A stretch of DNA of 64,000 nucleotides. It comes from Salinicola lusitanus. GTDB lineage: Bacteria > Pseudomonadota > Gammaproteobacteria > Pseudomonadales > Halomonadaceae. Below, one piece after another: positions 43,118-51,248 of the stretch (its first letter is position 1; every line of letters begins with the position of its first letter). A program made the position numbers and the translations under genes. The stretch is taken from contig NZ_PZJM01000003.1 in the NCBI RefSeq assembly GCF_003206045.1, forward strand, positions 113,836 through 177,835, given 5' to 3'. Below the pieces are notes generated by a model. That model was not told the origin of the DNA. It searched no databases and saw only the letters and a list, made by a program, of their open reading frames with translations.

Positions 43118-44440
43118 CTACGACGGCATGACCGCCAGCCGGCGCCCGGCAGGCGTGCGCAGCAGAAACAGGCCGATGAGGATACCCATCACCGATAGCG
43201 CGGCGACATAGATCGCCGGCGACATCGGGTACCAGCGCATCAGCGTGGTGACGATGATCGGTGTGAAGCCGCCGAATACCGCATAGGCAACGTTGTAGGA
43301 GAACGACAGCCCGCTGAACCGGACCGCCGCCGGGAACGCCTTGACCGCCACCGCCGGGATGGCGCCGGTGATTCCCACCGCGAAGCCGGCCAGGGCGTAG
43401 AGCGGCATCAACTGGTCGGGGCGCTGGCCGACGACACTCATCATCAGCCAGTAGCTCGCGCCCAGCAGTGCGCTCCAGCCGATCAGGGTCGCGCCGCTGC
43501 CGAAACGGTCGGCGCACCAGCCGGCGACCACGCAGCCCACGATCAGACACAGGATCGCCACCACGTTGGCCAGCGAGGCGTCCAGCCCGGCGTACTGCGC
43601 CGCCAGCAGCGGCGGCGTCATCAACATCACCACGACGATGGCCGCGGTCAGGATCCAGCTGACAGCCATGGCCAGCAGTACGCCGCCCAGGTGGTCGCGA
43701 AGTACCGCCTTGACCGGCAGCTCGGCAGCCAGCGCCCGGCGCTCGCGCATCTCGGCGAAGACCGGGGTCTCGCGCAGCCAGCGACGCAGGTAGACCGCGA
43801 TCAACCCGAAGCCCCCGCCGATCACGAACGGGATTCGCCACGCCCCTTCAGCCAGCTCGCCGACCGAGTAGTGCGATTTCATCGCCGCCGACACCAGCGA
43901 ACCGATCAGGATCCCCGCCGCCAGCCCCGCCGACAGCGTGCCGCAGGCAAGCCCGACATGACGACGCTGGACATGCTCGGTGACGAACACCCAGGCGCCG
44001 GGCACCTCGCCACCCACGGCCGCCCCCTGGAGCATGCGCAACAGGACCAGCAGCAGCGGCGCCAGATAGCCGATGGTGTGGTAGGTCGGCAGGCAACCGA
44101 TCGCCAGCGTCGGCAGTGCCATCAGCAAGATCGACAACGTGAACATCCGCTTGCGCCCCAGCAGGTCGCCGAAGTGGGCCATCACGATGCCGCCCAGGGG
44201 ACGCACCAGATAGCCGGCGGCGAAGATGCCGAAGGTCTGGGTCTGGCGCAGCCACTCCGGCATGTCCGGCGGGAAGAACAGTTGCCCGATCACCGTGGCG
44301 AAGTAGACGAAGATGATGAAGTCGTAGAACTCCAGCGCGCCCCCGAGCGCGGAGAGCGACAGCGTCTTGACGTCGCCTCGCGATAGAGGCCGGTTGGCGC
44401 TCGCGCCGGTAGCATTGTCGGATAACGGTGTATGGGCCAC
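43118..44440 (-). CDS. MFS transporter, metabolite:H+ symporter (MHS) family, copy 1
   Basis: A 440-residue, 12-helix permease of the MHS family (ShiA, ProP, KgtP relatives). The signature is visible: LGGALEFYDFIIFVYFATVI in helix 1, FGIFAAGYLVRPLGGIVMAHFGDLLGRKRMF (helices 2-3 with the R-P-x-G and D-x2-G-R-K motifs), and RMLQGAAVGGEVPGAWVFVTEH. The GTG at 44440 is chosen because the N-terminus (VAHTPLSD) then aligns with the paralogue (MANAPQYD) and GGAAGAG lies just upstream; a GTG at 44464 is also in frame. It is highly similar to the gene immediately upstream, so a tandem duplication is evident. The substrate, probably a small carboxylate or zwitterion, is not known. Confidence 0.9.
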   Translation of the reverse strand: MAHTPLSDNATGASANRPLSRGDVKTLSLSALGGALEFYDFIIFVYFATVIGQLFFPPDMPEWLRQTQTFGIFAAGYLVRPLGGIVMAHFGDLLGRKRMFTLSILLMALPTLAIGCLPTYHTIGYLAPLLLVLLRMLQGAAVGGEVPGAWVFVTEHVQRRHVGLACGTLSAGLAAGILIGSLVSAAMKSHYSVGELAEGAWRIPFVIGGGFGLIAVYLRRWLRETPVFAEMRERRALAAELPVKAVLRDHLGGVLLAMAVSWILTAAIVVVMLMTPPLLAAQYAGLDASLANVVAILCLIVGCVVAGWCADRFGSGATLIGWSALLGASYWLMMSVVGQRPDQLMPLYALAGFAVGITGAIPAVAVKAFPAAVRFSGLSFSYNVAYAVFGGFTPIIVTTLMRWYPMSPAIYVAALSVMGILIGLFLLRTPAGRRLAVMPS

Positions 44441-44454
44441 GGTCTCTTCCACGA

Positions 44455-44483
44455 AAGACGCCACCCGCGGGTGGCGCCGTCTT
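44455..44483 (-). terminator. Hairpin between the two MHS transporter genes
   Basis: On the minus strand AAGACG-GCG-CCACCCG pairs with CGGGTGG-CGTCTT with a three-base bulge, and TTTC follows. It lies 90-115 bases after the stop of the upstream transporter gene (44571-45878) and just before the start of the downstream copy, so it is likely an intrinsic terminator or attenuating hairpin for the upstream gene. Confidence 0.5.
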
Positions 44484-44570
44484 GACTATCGGTCGACAGG
44501 CGGTCGTCACGGCCACCGGGTTTCCGGCCCCAATGGCCACCGCCCGGTCAGGCGCGAGACCGCCGCGGAA

Positions 44571-45878
44571 TCAGTTCTGCATCAACGCCAGGCGCTGCCC
44601 GCTTGGCGCGCGCAGCAGGAACAGGCCGATCACCACGCCGAGCGTCGCCAGTGCGGCGATATAGTAGGCCGGCGCGGCGGGATGACTGGCCATCAACGTC
44701 GACACCACCACCGGGGTGAAACCGCCGAAGATCGCATAGGCGACGTTGTAGGAGAACGACAGGCCCGAGAATCGCACCGCTGCCGGGAACGACTTGACCG
44801 CAATGGTGGGTACCACGCCGACGATGCCGACGCCGAACCCGGCCAGGCAGTAGAGCGGCGTCAGTTGATCGGGACGGGTCGGCACCGTATGCATCATCAC
44901 CCAGTAGCCGACGCCCAGCAGCAGGCTCCAAACGATGATCGTGATCCCGCTGCCGAGACGATCGCAGCACCAGCCCGAGACCACGCAGCCGATGATCACG
45001 CAGACGATGGCCCAGACATTGGCCAGCGAGGCGTCGATGCCGTAGAGCGTCTGCAGCAGGCTCGGCGTCATCAGCACCACCACCACCACCGCGCCGGTGA
45101 GAATCCAGGTCACCGCCATCGACAGTACGACGCTGTCCAGGTGGCGGCTGAGCACGCGCTTGACCGGCAGACCGTCGGAGAGCGCTTTCTTGGCGCGCAT
45201 CTCGGCGAACACCGGCGTCTCTTCCAGGTAACGGCGCAGATAGACTGCCAGGAAACCGAAGACGCCACCGATCAGGAACGGCACCCGCCAGCCGTAGGCG
45301 TTCATCTCCTCCGGCGTGTAGTACGACTTCAGGAACGCCGAGATCACCGACCCGATCAGGATGCCGGCAACCAGCCCGGAAGCCAGCGTGCCGCAGGCCA
45401 GGCCCACGTCCTTGCGCGAGACGTGCTCGGTCACGAACACCCAGGCGCCGGGGACCTCGCCGCCCACCGCCGCGCCCTGCAGGATCCGCATCAGCACCAG
45501 CAGCAGTGGCGCCAGGTAGCCGATGGTGTCGTAGGTCGGCAGGCAGCCGATCAGCAGCGTCGGCACCGACATCAGGAAGATCGACAGCGTGAACATCCGC
45601 TTGCGGCCCAGCAGGTCGCCGAAGTGCGCCATGATGATGCCGCCCAGCGGCCGCGCCAGATAGCCGGCGGCGAAGATGCCGTAGGTCTGGACCATGCGCA
45701 GCCACTCCGGCATGTCGGGCGGGAAGAACAGGTGCCCGATCACCGTGGCAAAGTAGACGAAGATGATGAAATCGTAGAACTCCAGCGCGCCACCCAGGGC
45801 GGATAGCGACAGGACCTTGATGTCACCGCGTGACAAGGGACGCGACGGAGCCGCATCGTATTGTGGTGCGTTAGCCAT
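44571..45878 (-). CDS. MFS transporter, metabolite:H+ symporter (MHS) family, copy 2
   Basis: A 435-residue paralogue of the adjacent 43118-44440 protein. Long blocks match with few changes, such as LGGALEFYDFIIFVYFATVI, then AGYLARPLGGIIMAHFGDLL, GEVPGAWVFVTEHVSRKDVG and AVKSFPAAVRFSGLSFSYNV. ATG 45878 is preferred to the TTG at 45929. The two differ most in the extreme N-terminus and in the loop near residues 205-215 (FLKSYYTPEEMNAYG here). It is a proton-coupled importer; duplication with divergence suggests related but distinct substrates. Confidence 0.92.
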   Translation of the reverse strand: MANAPQYDAAPSRPLSRGDIKVLSLSALGGALEFYDFIIFVYFATVIGHLFFPPDMPEWLRMVQTYGIFAAGYLARPLGGIIMAHFGDLLGRKRMFTLSIFLMSVPTLLIGCLPTYDTIGYLAPLLLVLMRILQGAAVGGEVPGAWVFVTEHVSRKDVGLACGTLASGLVAGILIGSVISAFLKSYYTPEEMNAYGWRVPFLIGGVFGFLAVYLRRYLEETPVFAEMRAKKALSDGLPVKRVLSRHLDSVVLSMAVTWILTGAVVVVVLMTPSLLQTLYGIDASLANVWAIVCVIIGCVVSGWCCDRLGSGITIIVWSLLLGVGYWVMMHTVPTRPDQLTPLYCLAGFGVGIVGVVPTIAVKSFPAAVRFSGLSFSYNVAYAIFGGFTPVVVSTLMASHPAAPAYYIAALATLGVVIGLFLLRAPSGQRLALMQN

Positions 45879-46045
45879 GGCCGTGTTCTTTTTCTGAGGC
45901 GTTGAAACGTGCAGTTGTCCGGTAGCCAACGTGCGTCACGGATGCTCGACAGAGGATGCCGCCCGGCGCATGAAGGGGCCACGACATTACCAGACTTTGC
46001 CAGTTCCGTCAGCGGCACGCCGGGGCGCGAGCCGCACCCCGGCGC

Positions 46046-46072
46046 AAAAAAAACCGGCCTCGAGGGCCGGTT
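46046..46072 (-). terminator. Rho-independent terminator of osmC
   Basis: On the minus strand AACCGGCC, loop CTCGA, GGCCGGTT is followed by a run of T residues (A-run at 46046-46053 on the plus strand). It begins 18 bases after the osmC stop codon, a textbook intrinsic terminator. Confidence 0.85.
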
Positions 46073-46089
46073 CTTCCCGTCGCCGACGC

Positions 46090-46521
46090 TCAGCTTTCCA
46101 GCTTGGCGTCCAGCGAGATCTTGGCATTCAGCAATTTGGAGATCGGGCACCCTTCCTTGGCCTTCTGGGCGGCGCTGTCGAAGGTCGCCTGATCGGCACC
46201 CGGAATCTTGGCCACGGTCTTGAGCTGGACTTCGGTGATGGTGAAGCCGCTGTCGTCCTGCTCCATGATCACGGTCGCGTCGGTCTTGATGCTATCGGGC
46301 TCGATGCCCTCCTCGCCCAGCATCATCGACAGCGCCATCGAGAAACAGCTGGCATGGGCAGAGGCGATCAGCTCTTCGGGATTGGTGCCCGGCTGGCCCT
46401 CGAAACGGGTATTGAAACCGTAGGGATTCTGCTTGAGCGCGCCACTCTCGGTGGACACGACGCCCTTGCCCTTCTTCAGGCTACCCTTCCATTCGGCGGA
46501 TCCGGATTTCTTGATCGTCAT
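46090..46521 (-). CDS. osmC: OsmC-type organic hydroperoxide peroxidase
   Basis: A 143-residue OsmC/Ohr-family thiol peroxidase that detoxifies organic hydroperoxides in the cytoplasm. The length and N-terminus (MTIKKSGSAEWKGSLKKGKG) match the OsmC branch. The peroxidatic Cys59 (SAHASCFSMAL) and resolving Cys125 (EGCPISKLL) are present, as is the catalytic Arg/Glu in TRFEGQPGTNPEELIA. AAGGAG precedes ATG 46521. Its own strong terminator lies downstream. The neighbouring tpx gene on the same strand makes a small peroxide-defence cluster. Confidence 0.95.
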   Translation of the reverse strand: MTIKKSGSAEWKGSLKKGKGVVSTESGALKQNPYGFNTRFEGQPGTNPEELIASAHASCFSMALSMMLGEEGIEPDSIKTDATVIMEQDDSGFTITEVQLKTVAKIPGADQATFDSAAQKAKEGCPISKLLNAKISLDAKLES

Positions 46522-46634
46522 CGTCAGCTCCTTCTGGTTTGATGTGACGTTTCGATGCAATCGACCATCACAGTGGATGGGCGACGATCAGTGTAGACCA
46601 CATTGCTCGAAGGTCATCCCCGCCGTCTCACCCT

Positions 46635-47138
46635 TCACCCCTTCAGCGCCGCCAGCGCTGCATCGTAGTCGGGCTCGTTCTTGATCTCGCTGACCAGTTC
46701 GGCGTGTACGACCCTGTCCTGCTCGTCCAGCACGATCACCGCGCGGGCGCACAGTCCGGCCATGGCCCCACTCTGCAGCGCGACACCGTAGCTTTCACGG
46801 AACTCGGGATGGCGGAAGCTGGAGAGCGTGACGACGCGATCCAGGCCCTCGGCGCCGCAGAATCGGCTCTGCGCAAACGGCAGGTCCGCCGACACCACCA
46901 GCACCACGGTGTTGTCGAGCCCGCTGGCGTACTCGTTGAACTTGCGCGTGGACATTGCGCAGGTCTTGGTATCGACGCTGGGAATGATGTTGAGCACCTT
47001 GGATCGGCCGGAGAAGTCCCCCAGCGACACCTCCTCGAGCTCGGCATTGGTCAGGGTAAAGTCGGGGGCTCTGTCGCCAACGGTGGGGAAGTCACCGCCA
47101 ACCTCGACGGCCACGCCGCCTCGCGTCACGCTCTGCAT
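46635..47138 (-). CDS. tpx: Thiol peroxidase (atypical 2-Cys peroxiredoxin)
   Basis: A 167-residue lipid-hydroperoxide peroxidase, the same size as E. coli Tpx. Peroxidatic Cys60 lies in [14 protein letters not shown] and resolving Cys94 in [11 protein letters not shown], matching E. coli Cys61 and Cys95. The N-terminus [19 protein letters not shown] is typical. CGGAGAG precedes ATG 47138. It lies 113 bases upstream of osmC on the same strand; both may respond to peroxide stress but I see no OxyR site that I can support. Confidence 0.96.
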   Translation of the reverse strand: MQSVTRGGVAVEVGGDFPTVGDRAPDFTLTNAELEEVSLGDFSGRSKVLNIIPSVDTKTCAMSTRKFNEYASGLDNTVVLVVSADLPFAQSRFCGAEGLDRVVTLSSFRHPEFRESYGVALQSGAMAGLCARAVIVLDEQDRVVHAELVSEIKNEPDYDAALAALKG

Positions 47139-47230
47139 GATGTCTCTCCGAAAGGAACGATTCAAAGACGGAACGATGGAAAACCGTGAGCGCGATATCG
47201 GACGACATCGGCCCCACCGATCAGCATAGC

Positions 47231-47842
47231 CTATTCGCCGGGCTCGCCGGACGATCGGTCCAGCAACTCTCGGGATCTCGCCAGCGCCGCCGAGCCGGGT
47301 TCGCGCAACAGCGCCATGTTGCGCTCGGGAATACCTTCGGGGTCGGCATGGTGCGCGATCGCCCGCTCGAGCTCGGCCTCCCGCAGGATGTGCAGCATCG
47401 GCAAGGGGGAACGGTTGGTGGCGTTGGCGGGATCGGTCGCCTCGACGCCCTCGAACACATAGTCCGGGTGGAAACTGGCCAACTGATAGATGCCGACATA
47501 GCCCTGATCTTCCAGCAGCCGCTCGGCCAGCTCGAGCCAGTCCAGATAGTCGTCGAAGTCATCCATGCCCATAGGGGCGATCAGCAGCGTGGTGGCAATA
47601 TCGGCGTCCGCATCGAGACGCCGGCATTCGGCCACCAGCTCGTGGAGCAGCCCTTCCAGGTCGCTGGCCTCGGCCAAGGCGTAGTGAATGGCACCCCGGC
47701 GCATCTCGCGCCCAGCGAAAGGACAGATATCGTGGGCCACGACGAAGGATTCGACCCAGGCCCGGGTCCGATTGAGCGCAGAGGGTTCGATGGCGATTCT
47801 CCTGAGACCGGTGGACGATAGCCGCGAGACGTTCACCCTCAC
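47231..47842 (-). CDS. DUF1415 family protein
   Basis: A 203-residue cytoplasmic protein of a conserved proteobacterial family of unknown function. Recognisable features are [18 protein letters not shown] (about 29-46, with the conserved C-P-F), HPDYVFEG, and the highly conserved [21 protein letters not shown] (about 143-163). The start is uncertain: GTGs at 47842 and 47833 both lack a good ribosome-binding site. It is upstream of tpx on the same strand. The conserved Cys, His and Asp residues suggest an enzymatic role, but nothing is established. Confidence 0.85.
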   Translation of the reverse strand: MRVNVSRLSSTGLRRIAIEPSALNRTRAWVESFVVAHDICPFAGREMRRGAIHYALAEASDLEGLLHELVAECRRLDADADIATTLLIAPMGMDDFDDYLDWLELAERLLEDQGYVGIYQLASFHPDYVFEGVEATDPANATNRSPLPMLHILREAELERAIAHHADPEGIPERNMALLREPGSAALARSRELLDRSSGEPGE

Positions 47843-47980
47843 CGCGAAGGCGTTAACAGGAAACCAACGGAGGGGTCACATCAGTCGAGCAACGTTACAC
47901 GGTTGTCGACAAAGGGGTTTGCGAAACTCGCGAGTGGCGACCAGCATAACAGTAGTGCCTCAACCGACAGGGAGTTTTCC

Positions 47981-48880
47981 ATGCCACGGCAGACACCACG
48001 GATCGAATTGCCCGAATGCCGGAACGCCCCATCGGTCGCCTTGCCGGCGATCGGCCAGGGAACCTGGTACATGGGCGAGAATCGGGTGCCGCGCCAGCAG
48101 GAGGTGGCGGCGCTGCGCCACGGCCTGGACCTGGGCCTGACGCTGATCGATACGGCCGAGATGTATGGCGACGGCGGTGCCGAAGAGGTCGTCGGCGAGG
48201 CGATACGCGATCGGCGCGACGACGCCTTCGTGGTCTCCAAGGTCTACCCTTGGAACGCCGGCCGGGACAGCGCCATCGCCGCCTGCGAAGGCAGCCTCGA
48301 GCGGCTGGGGATCGAATCGCTCGATCTCTACCTGCTGCACTGGCCCGGCAGCATTCCCCTGGAAGAGACCTTCGAGGCGTTCGAGCGGCTGCGCGATCAG
48401 GGCAAGATTCGCCGGTTCGGCGTTTCCAACTTCGATGCCGGCAATCTTAGGGCCATGGAAGCCCTGCCGGCCGCCGGCGACTGCGCGACCAATCAGGTGC
48501 TCTATCACCTCGGTTCCCGCGGCATCGAGGTCGACGTGATTCCCTGGATGCAGGATCACCATATCCCGGTCATGGCCTACTGTCCGCTTGCCCAGGGCGG
48601 CCGACTGCGCGCCAAGCTGCTCTCCTCCACGGTGGTCAACGAGATCGCCGACAAGCATGGCGCCAGCGCCGCCCAGATCCTGCTGGCCTGGACCATTCGC
48701 CCCGTCGGCGGCCACCGCGAGGGGCCAAGATCCGTCGTCGCCATTCCCAAGGCGTCGACCCTGGCCCACGTCGACGCCAATGCGGACGCCTTGAACATCG
48801 CCCTCGACGACGACGATCTCACCCGGCTCGATGACGCCTTCCCGGCGCCCCGGGAGCCGGTATCGCTGGATATCGTCTAG
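47981..48880 (+). CDS. Aldo/keto reductase
   Basis: A 299-residue NADPH-dependent TIM-barrel oxidoreductase. The catalytic tetrad is visible: Asp57 and Tyr62 in LIDTAEMYGDGGAEE, Lys87 in VVSKVYPWN and His120 in YLLHWPGS. The cofactor segment SVVAIPKASTLAHVDANADAL (about 264-284) also matches. AGGGAG precedes ATG 47981; an upstream in-frame ATG (47903) has no ribosome-binding site. It belongs to the AKR5-like (YeaE/DkgA-type) branch and reduces small aldehydes or ketones; the specific substrate is unknown. It seems to be monocistronic, divergent from DUF1415. Confidence 0.92.
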   Translation: MPRQTPRIELPECRNAPSVALPAIGQGTWYMGENRVPRQQEVAALRHGLDLGLTLIDTAEMYGDGGAEEVVGEAIRDRRDDAFVVSKVYPWNAGRDSAIAACEGSLERLGIESLDLYLLHWPGSIPLEETFEAFERLRDQGKIRRFGVSNFDAGNLRAMEALPAAGDCATNQVLYHLGSRGIEVDVIPWMQDHHIPVMAYCPLAQGGRLRAKLLSSTVVNEIADKHGASAAQILLAWTIRPVGGHREGPRSVVAIPKASTLAHVDANADALNIALDDDDLTRLDDAFPAPREPVSLDIV

Positions 48881-48937
48881 CCGCGCGCCGAGGACGCATG
48901 CGCCAGGTGCCGCCACTGGCAGGCCGGACGCCGCCGA

Positions 48938-49891
48938 TCAAAGGGAGAGCGCGCAGCGAAAGCCGATATTGCCCGAGGAGGAGTCCGGCGTGTTGCGGGT
49001 ACGCGCCGCCACCCTGTAGCGGTTGCAGTAGGAGGCATGACACAGATAGGAGCCGCCGCGCATGACCCGGCTCTGGCCACTTGCCGGCCCGACAGGGTCG
49101 GCCGGCACGGGCGTGGGGTGATCGACGCCAAACCAGTCGGCGCACCACTCCCAGACGTTGCCGCTGGCGTTGAAGATACCGTAGCCGTTGGGCGCAAACG
49201 CATCGACCGGACAGGTGCCCATGAAGCCATCTGCACCGGTATTGCATGTCGGGAACTCGCCCTGCCAGATATTGCAGCGGTGCTGCCCGCCGGGCGTCAG
49301 CTCATTCCCCCAGGGGTAGCGCTGCTGGTACAGGCCGCCTCGCGCCATGAACTCCCACTCGGCCTCGCTCGGCAGGCGCTTGCCGGCCCAGCGGCAGTAC
49401 GCCAGGGCGTCATTGTGCGAGACGTGGACCACCGGATGGTCGCCCCGCCCCGCCAGTGAACTCCCCTGCCCCTCGGGCCGATGCCAGCAGGCGTCCCTGA
49501 TCGCCAGCCACCAGGGGGTGCCCGGCACGCTGCCCACCACCTGCTCGGGATCGGGCTGGGCGACCAAGCCCTCGAACACGAACGACCAGCCGAAGTGCTC
49601 CGCATCCGTAAGATAGCCCGTGACCCGCACGAACTCGGCGAAGGCGTCGTTGCTGACAGCACAGGCGTCGATCAAAAACGGCGCGAGGCCGACCTCCCTT
49701 ATGGGCCCCTCGCCATCCTGCGGGAAGCCGTCCGCCTCATCGGTACCCATCAGAAATCGCCCCCCCGGCAGGGAGCACATGCCGCGCGTGTCGGCAGCGG
49801 ATCGACGCGGCACGACAGCGGTTGCCGTGCGTTCCATGGTCCCCTGCGGGCGCGAGGCTGCGCAGCAGGGTGAAGAAGGCCTCGAGGTCAT
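48938..49891 (-). CDS. Formylglycine-generating enzyme (sulfatase-activating)
   Basis: A 317-residue FGE/SUMF1-type oxygenase that converts the Cys of C-x-P-x-R in sulfatases to formylglycine. The copper-binding active-site pair is Cys284 and Cys289 in GGSYLCHASYCNRYR, with RTRNTPDSSSGNIGFRCA just after, almost the human FGE wording. Core motifs MCSLPGGRFLMGTDEADGFP, RLPSEAEWEFMARGG, YPWGNEL and NASGNVWEWCADWFG are present. ATG 49891 has GGAAA at good spacing; ATG 49837 is the alternative. It is divergent from the LacI gene, and its likely client, a Cys-type sulfatase, is encoded 1.4 kb away. Confidence 0.93.
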   Translation of the reverse strand: MTSRPSSPCCAASRPQGTMERTATAVVPRRSAADTRGMCSLPGGRFLMGTDEADGFPQDGEGPIREVGLAPFLIDACAVSNDAFAEFVRVTGYLTDAEHFGWSFVFEGLVAQPDPEQVVGSVPGTPWWLAIRDACWHRPEGQGSSLAGRGDHPVVHVSHNDALAYCRWAGKRLPSEAEWEFMARGGLYQQRYPWGNELTPGGQHRCNIWQGEFPTCNTGADGFMGTCPVDAFAPNGYGIFNASGNVWEWCADWFGVDHPTPVPADPVGPASGQSRVMRGGSYLCHASYCNRYRVAARTRNTPDSSSGNIGFRCALSL

Positions 49892-50037
49892 GATGGTTTC
49901 CAGGCAGATAGGCTTGCAGCGGTACACAGGGTACGCCACGACCGTACAATGGCGTCAGGAAATCCGCCACTGCACATCGACGCGGCGATGGCGTCAAGCG
50001 CCGAGACACCCATTCACACTCCATGGAAGGCAGGGAC

Positions 50038-51033
50038 ATGAAACGAGTGACCTTGAGCCAAGTCGCCGCCCACGCCGGCGTCTCGCGTGCCACAGCGTCG
50101 CTGGTGGTTCGCGGTGAGGGGCGTATCAGCGCCGAGACCCGGGCCCATGTCCAGCAGGTCATGCAGAACCTGGGCTATGTCTATCACCGTGGCGCGGCGG
50201 CCCTGCGCGAACAGCGCAGCGGCGTCGTCGGCCTGCTGGTCACGCAGCTCTCCAACCCCTTTCACGCCGCCATGGCGGTACATTTCGAGCAGACCCTGGC
50301 CGAGGCGGGCTATCTGACCATGCTCGCCAATACCTTCGACAGCCCCGAACGCGAGCGCTCCCTGATTCGGTCGATGCGCGAGATGCCGGTCGATGCGCTC
50401 GTGCATGTACCGACGTCGGCGGATCGTTGCGAGGACGCGGCGCGGTTGCCGAACGGCTACTGGCCCAACCTGGCACTCACGCGTCGGCCACATGCCGACA
50501 CCGCCTGGATCGGGCAGAACGACACGCGCGGTGGCGCGCTCGCCGCCGAACACCTGAGTCAGGTCCACGACTGTCGCCGCCTGGTCTATCTGGGGGGTCC
50601 GGAAGGCGCCTCGGTGCGCTCGGAAAGGATGCAGGGCGTCGAACAGGCCATCGAGGCGGCTGGCGGACACCTGGTGGCCAGCATGACGGGGCATGCCAGT
50701 GTCCAGGGCGGCCTGCAGCTGGCCGAACGCTGGCTGGATAGCGATATCTCCACCGATGGCGTGATCTGCCACAGCGACATCATCGCCTTCGCCCTGATTG
50801 CGGCCTGTCGTCAGCGATACGGCCATATCCCCTGGCCCATCATCGGCTTCGACGGCCTGGAAGAGTCCGCTCTCTATGACCCACCGCTGACCACCGTCAC
50901 GGTCGGCCCCGAGGAGATGGGAGCGCTGGCTGCCCGGCGCATCCTGGCGCTGCTCGACAAGCAGGAGATACCGCAGGAGCAGCGTCTCGACCCGGTGCTG
51001 GTGGTGCGAGCGTCCTGCGGTTGCCACGTTTAG
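50038..51033 (+). CDS. LacI-family transcriptional regulator
   Basis: A 331-residue repressor. The N-terminal HTH is VTLSQVAAHAGVSRATASLVVRGEGRIS (about 4-31), with a hinge helix to about residue 60 and a periplasmic-binding-protein-like sugar domain (SGVVGLLVTQLSNPFHAAMA; GVICHSDIIAFALI; IIGFDGLEESAL). ATG 50038 follows GGCAGGGA. It ends RASCGCHV. It lies between the FGE and sulfatase genes and is the obvious regulator of both; a perfect 16-bp palindrome with a central CG sits upstream of the sulfatase gene. The effector is probably the transported sugar or its desulfated product. Confidence 0.93.
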   Translation: MKRVTLSQVAAHAGVSRATASLVVRGEGRISAETRAHVQQVMQNLGYVYHRGAAALREQRSGVVGLLVTQLSNPFHAAMAVHFEQTLAEAGYLTMLANTFDSPERERSLIRSMREMPVDALVHVPTSADRCEDAARLPNGYWPNLALTRRPHADTAWIGQNDTRGGALAAEHLSQVHDCRRLVYLGGPEGASVRSERMQGVEQAIEAAGGHLVASMTGHASVQGGLQLAERWLDSDISTDGVICHSDIIAFALIAACRQRYGHIPWPIIGFDGLEESALYDPPLTTVTVGPEEMGALAARRILALLDKQEIPQEQRLDPVLVVRASCGCHV

Positions 51034-51178
51034 AACGACACGCCAGACGAAGGACTGACTCCCAGGCTCAGCCGATCGTCTGCCGCTGTCACTCTGCGAT
51101 AACCGGCCAGATCGTGAAGGTGCGAGCGAACTTACTGCGGCCGCCACGTTGACCACGAGACGCCAGACAAAGGTCTAA
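51003..51178 (+). repeat. Imperfect ~60-bp direct duplication of the lacI-type gene 3' end
   Basis: Bases 51003-51056 (the last codons, stop and 3' flank of the LacI gene) recur imperfectly at 51119-51174. Shared blocks are GGTGCGAGCG, CTGCGG-GCCACGTT and ACGCCAGAC-AAGG. The second copy has no open continuation. It may be the scar of a duplicated and deleted paralogue or of recombination. Confidence 0.6.
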
Positions 51179-51211
51179 TTGCGAGATCCCCCATGACTCC
51201 ATAGCGTGCCA

Positions 51212-51227
51212 GGTAGATCGATCTACC
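51212..51227. promoter_or_regulatory. Candidate LacI-family operator upstream of the sulfatase gene
   Basis: GGTAGATCGATCTACC is a perfect 16-bp palindrome with the central CG dyad typical of LacI/GalR sites. It ends 21 bases before the sulfatase ATG and 185 bases downstream of the LacI gene. I infer that it is bound by that regulator. Confidence 0.65.
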
Positions 51228-51248
51228 AACCACTGATTGGAGCGTCTC

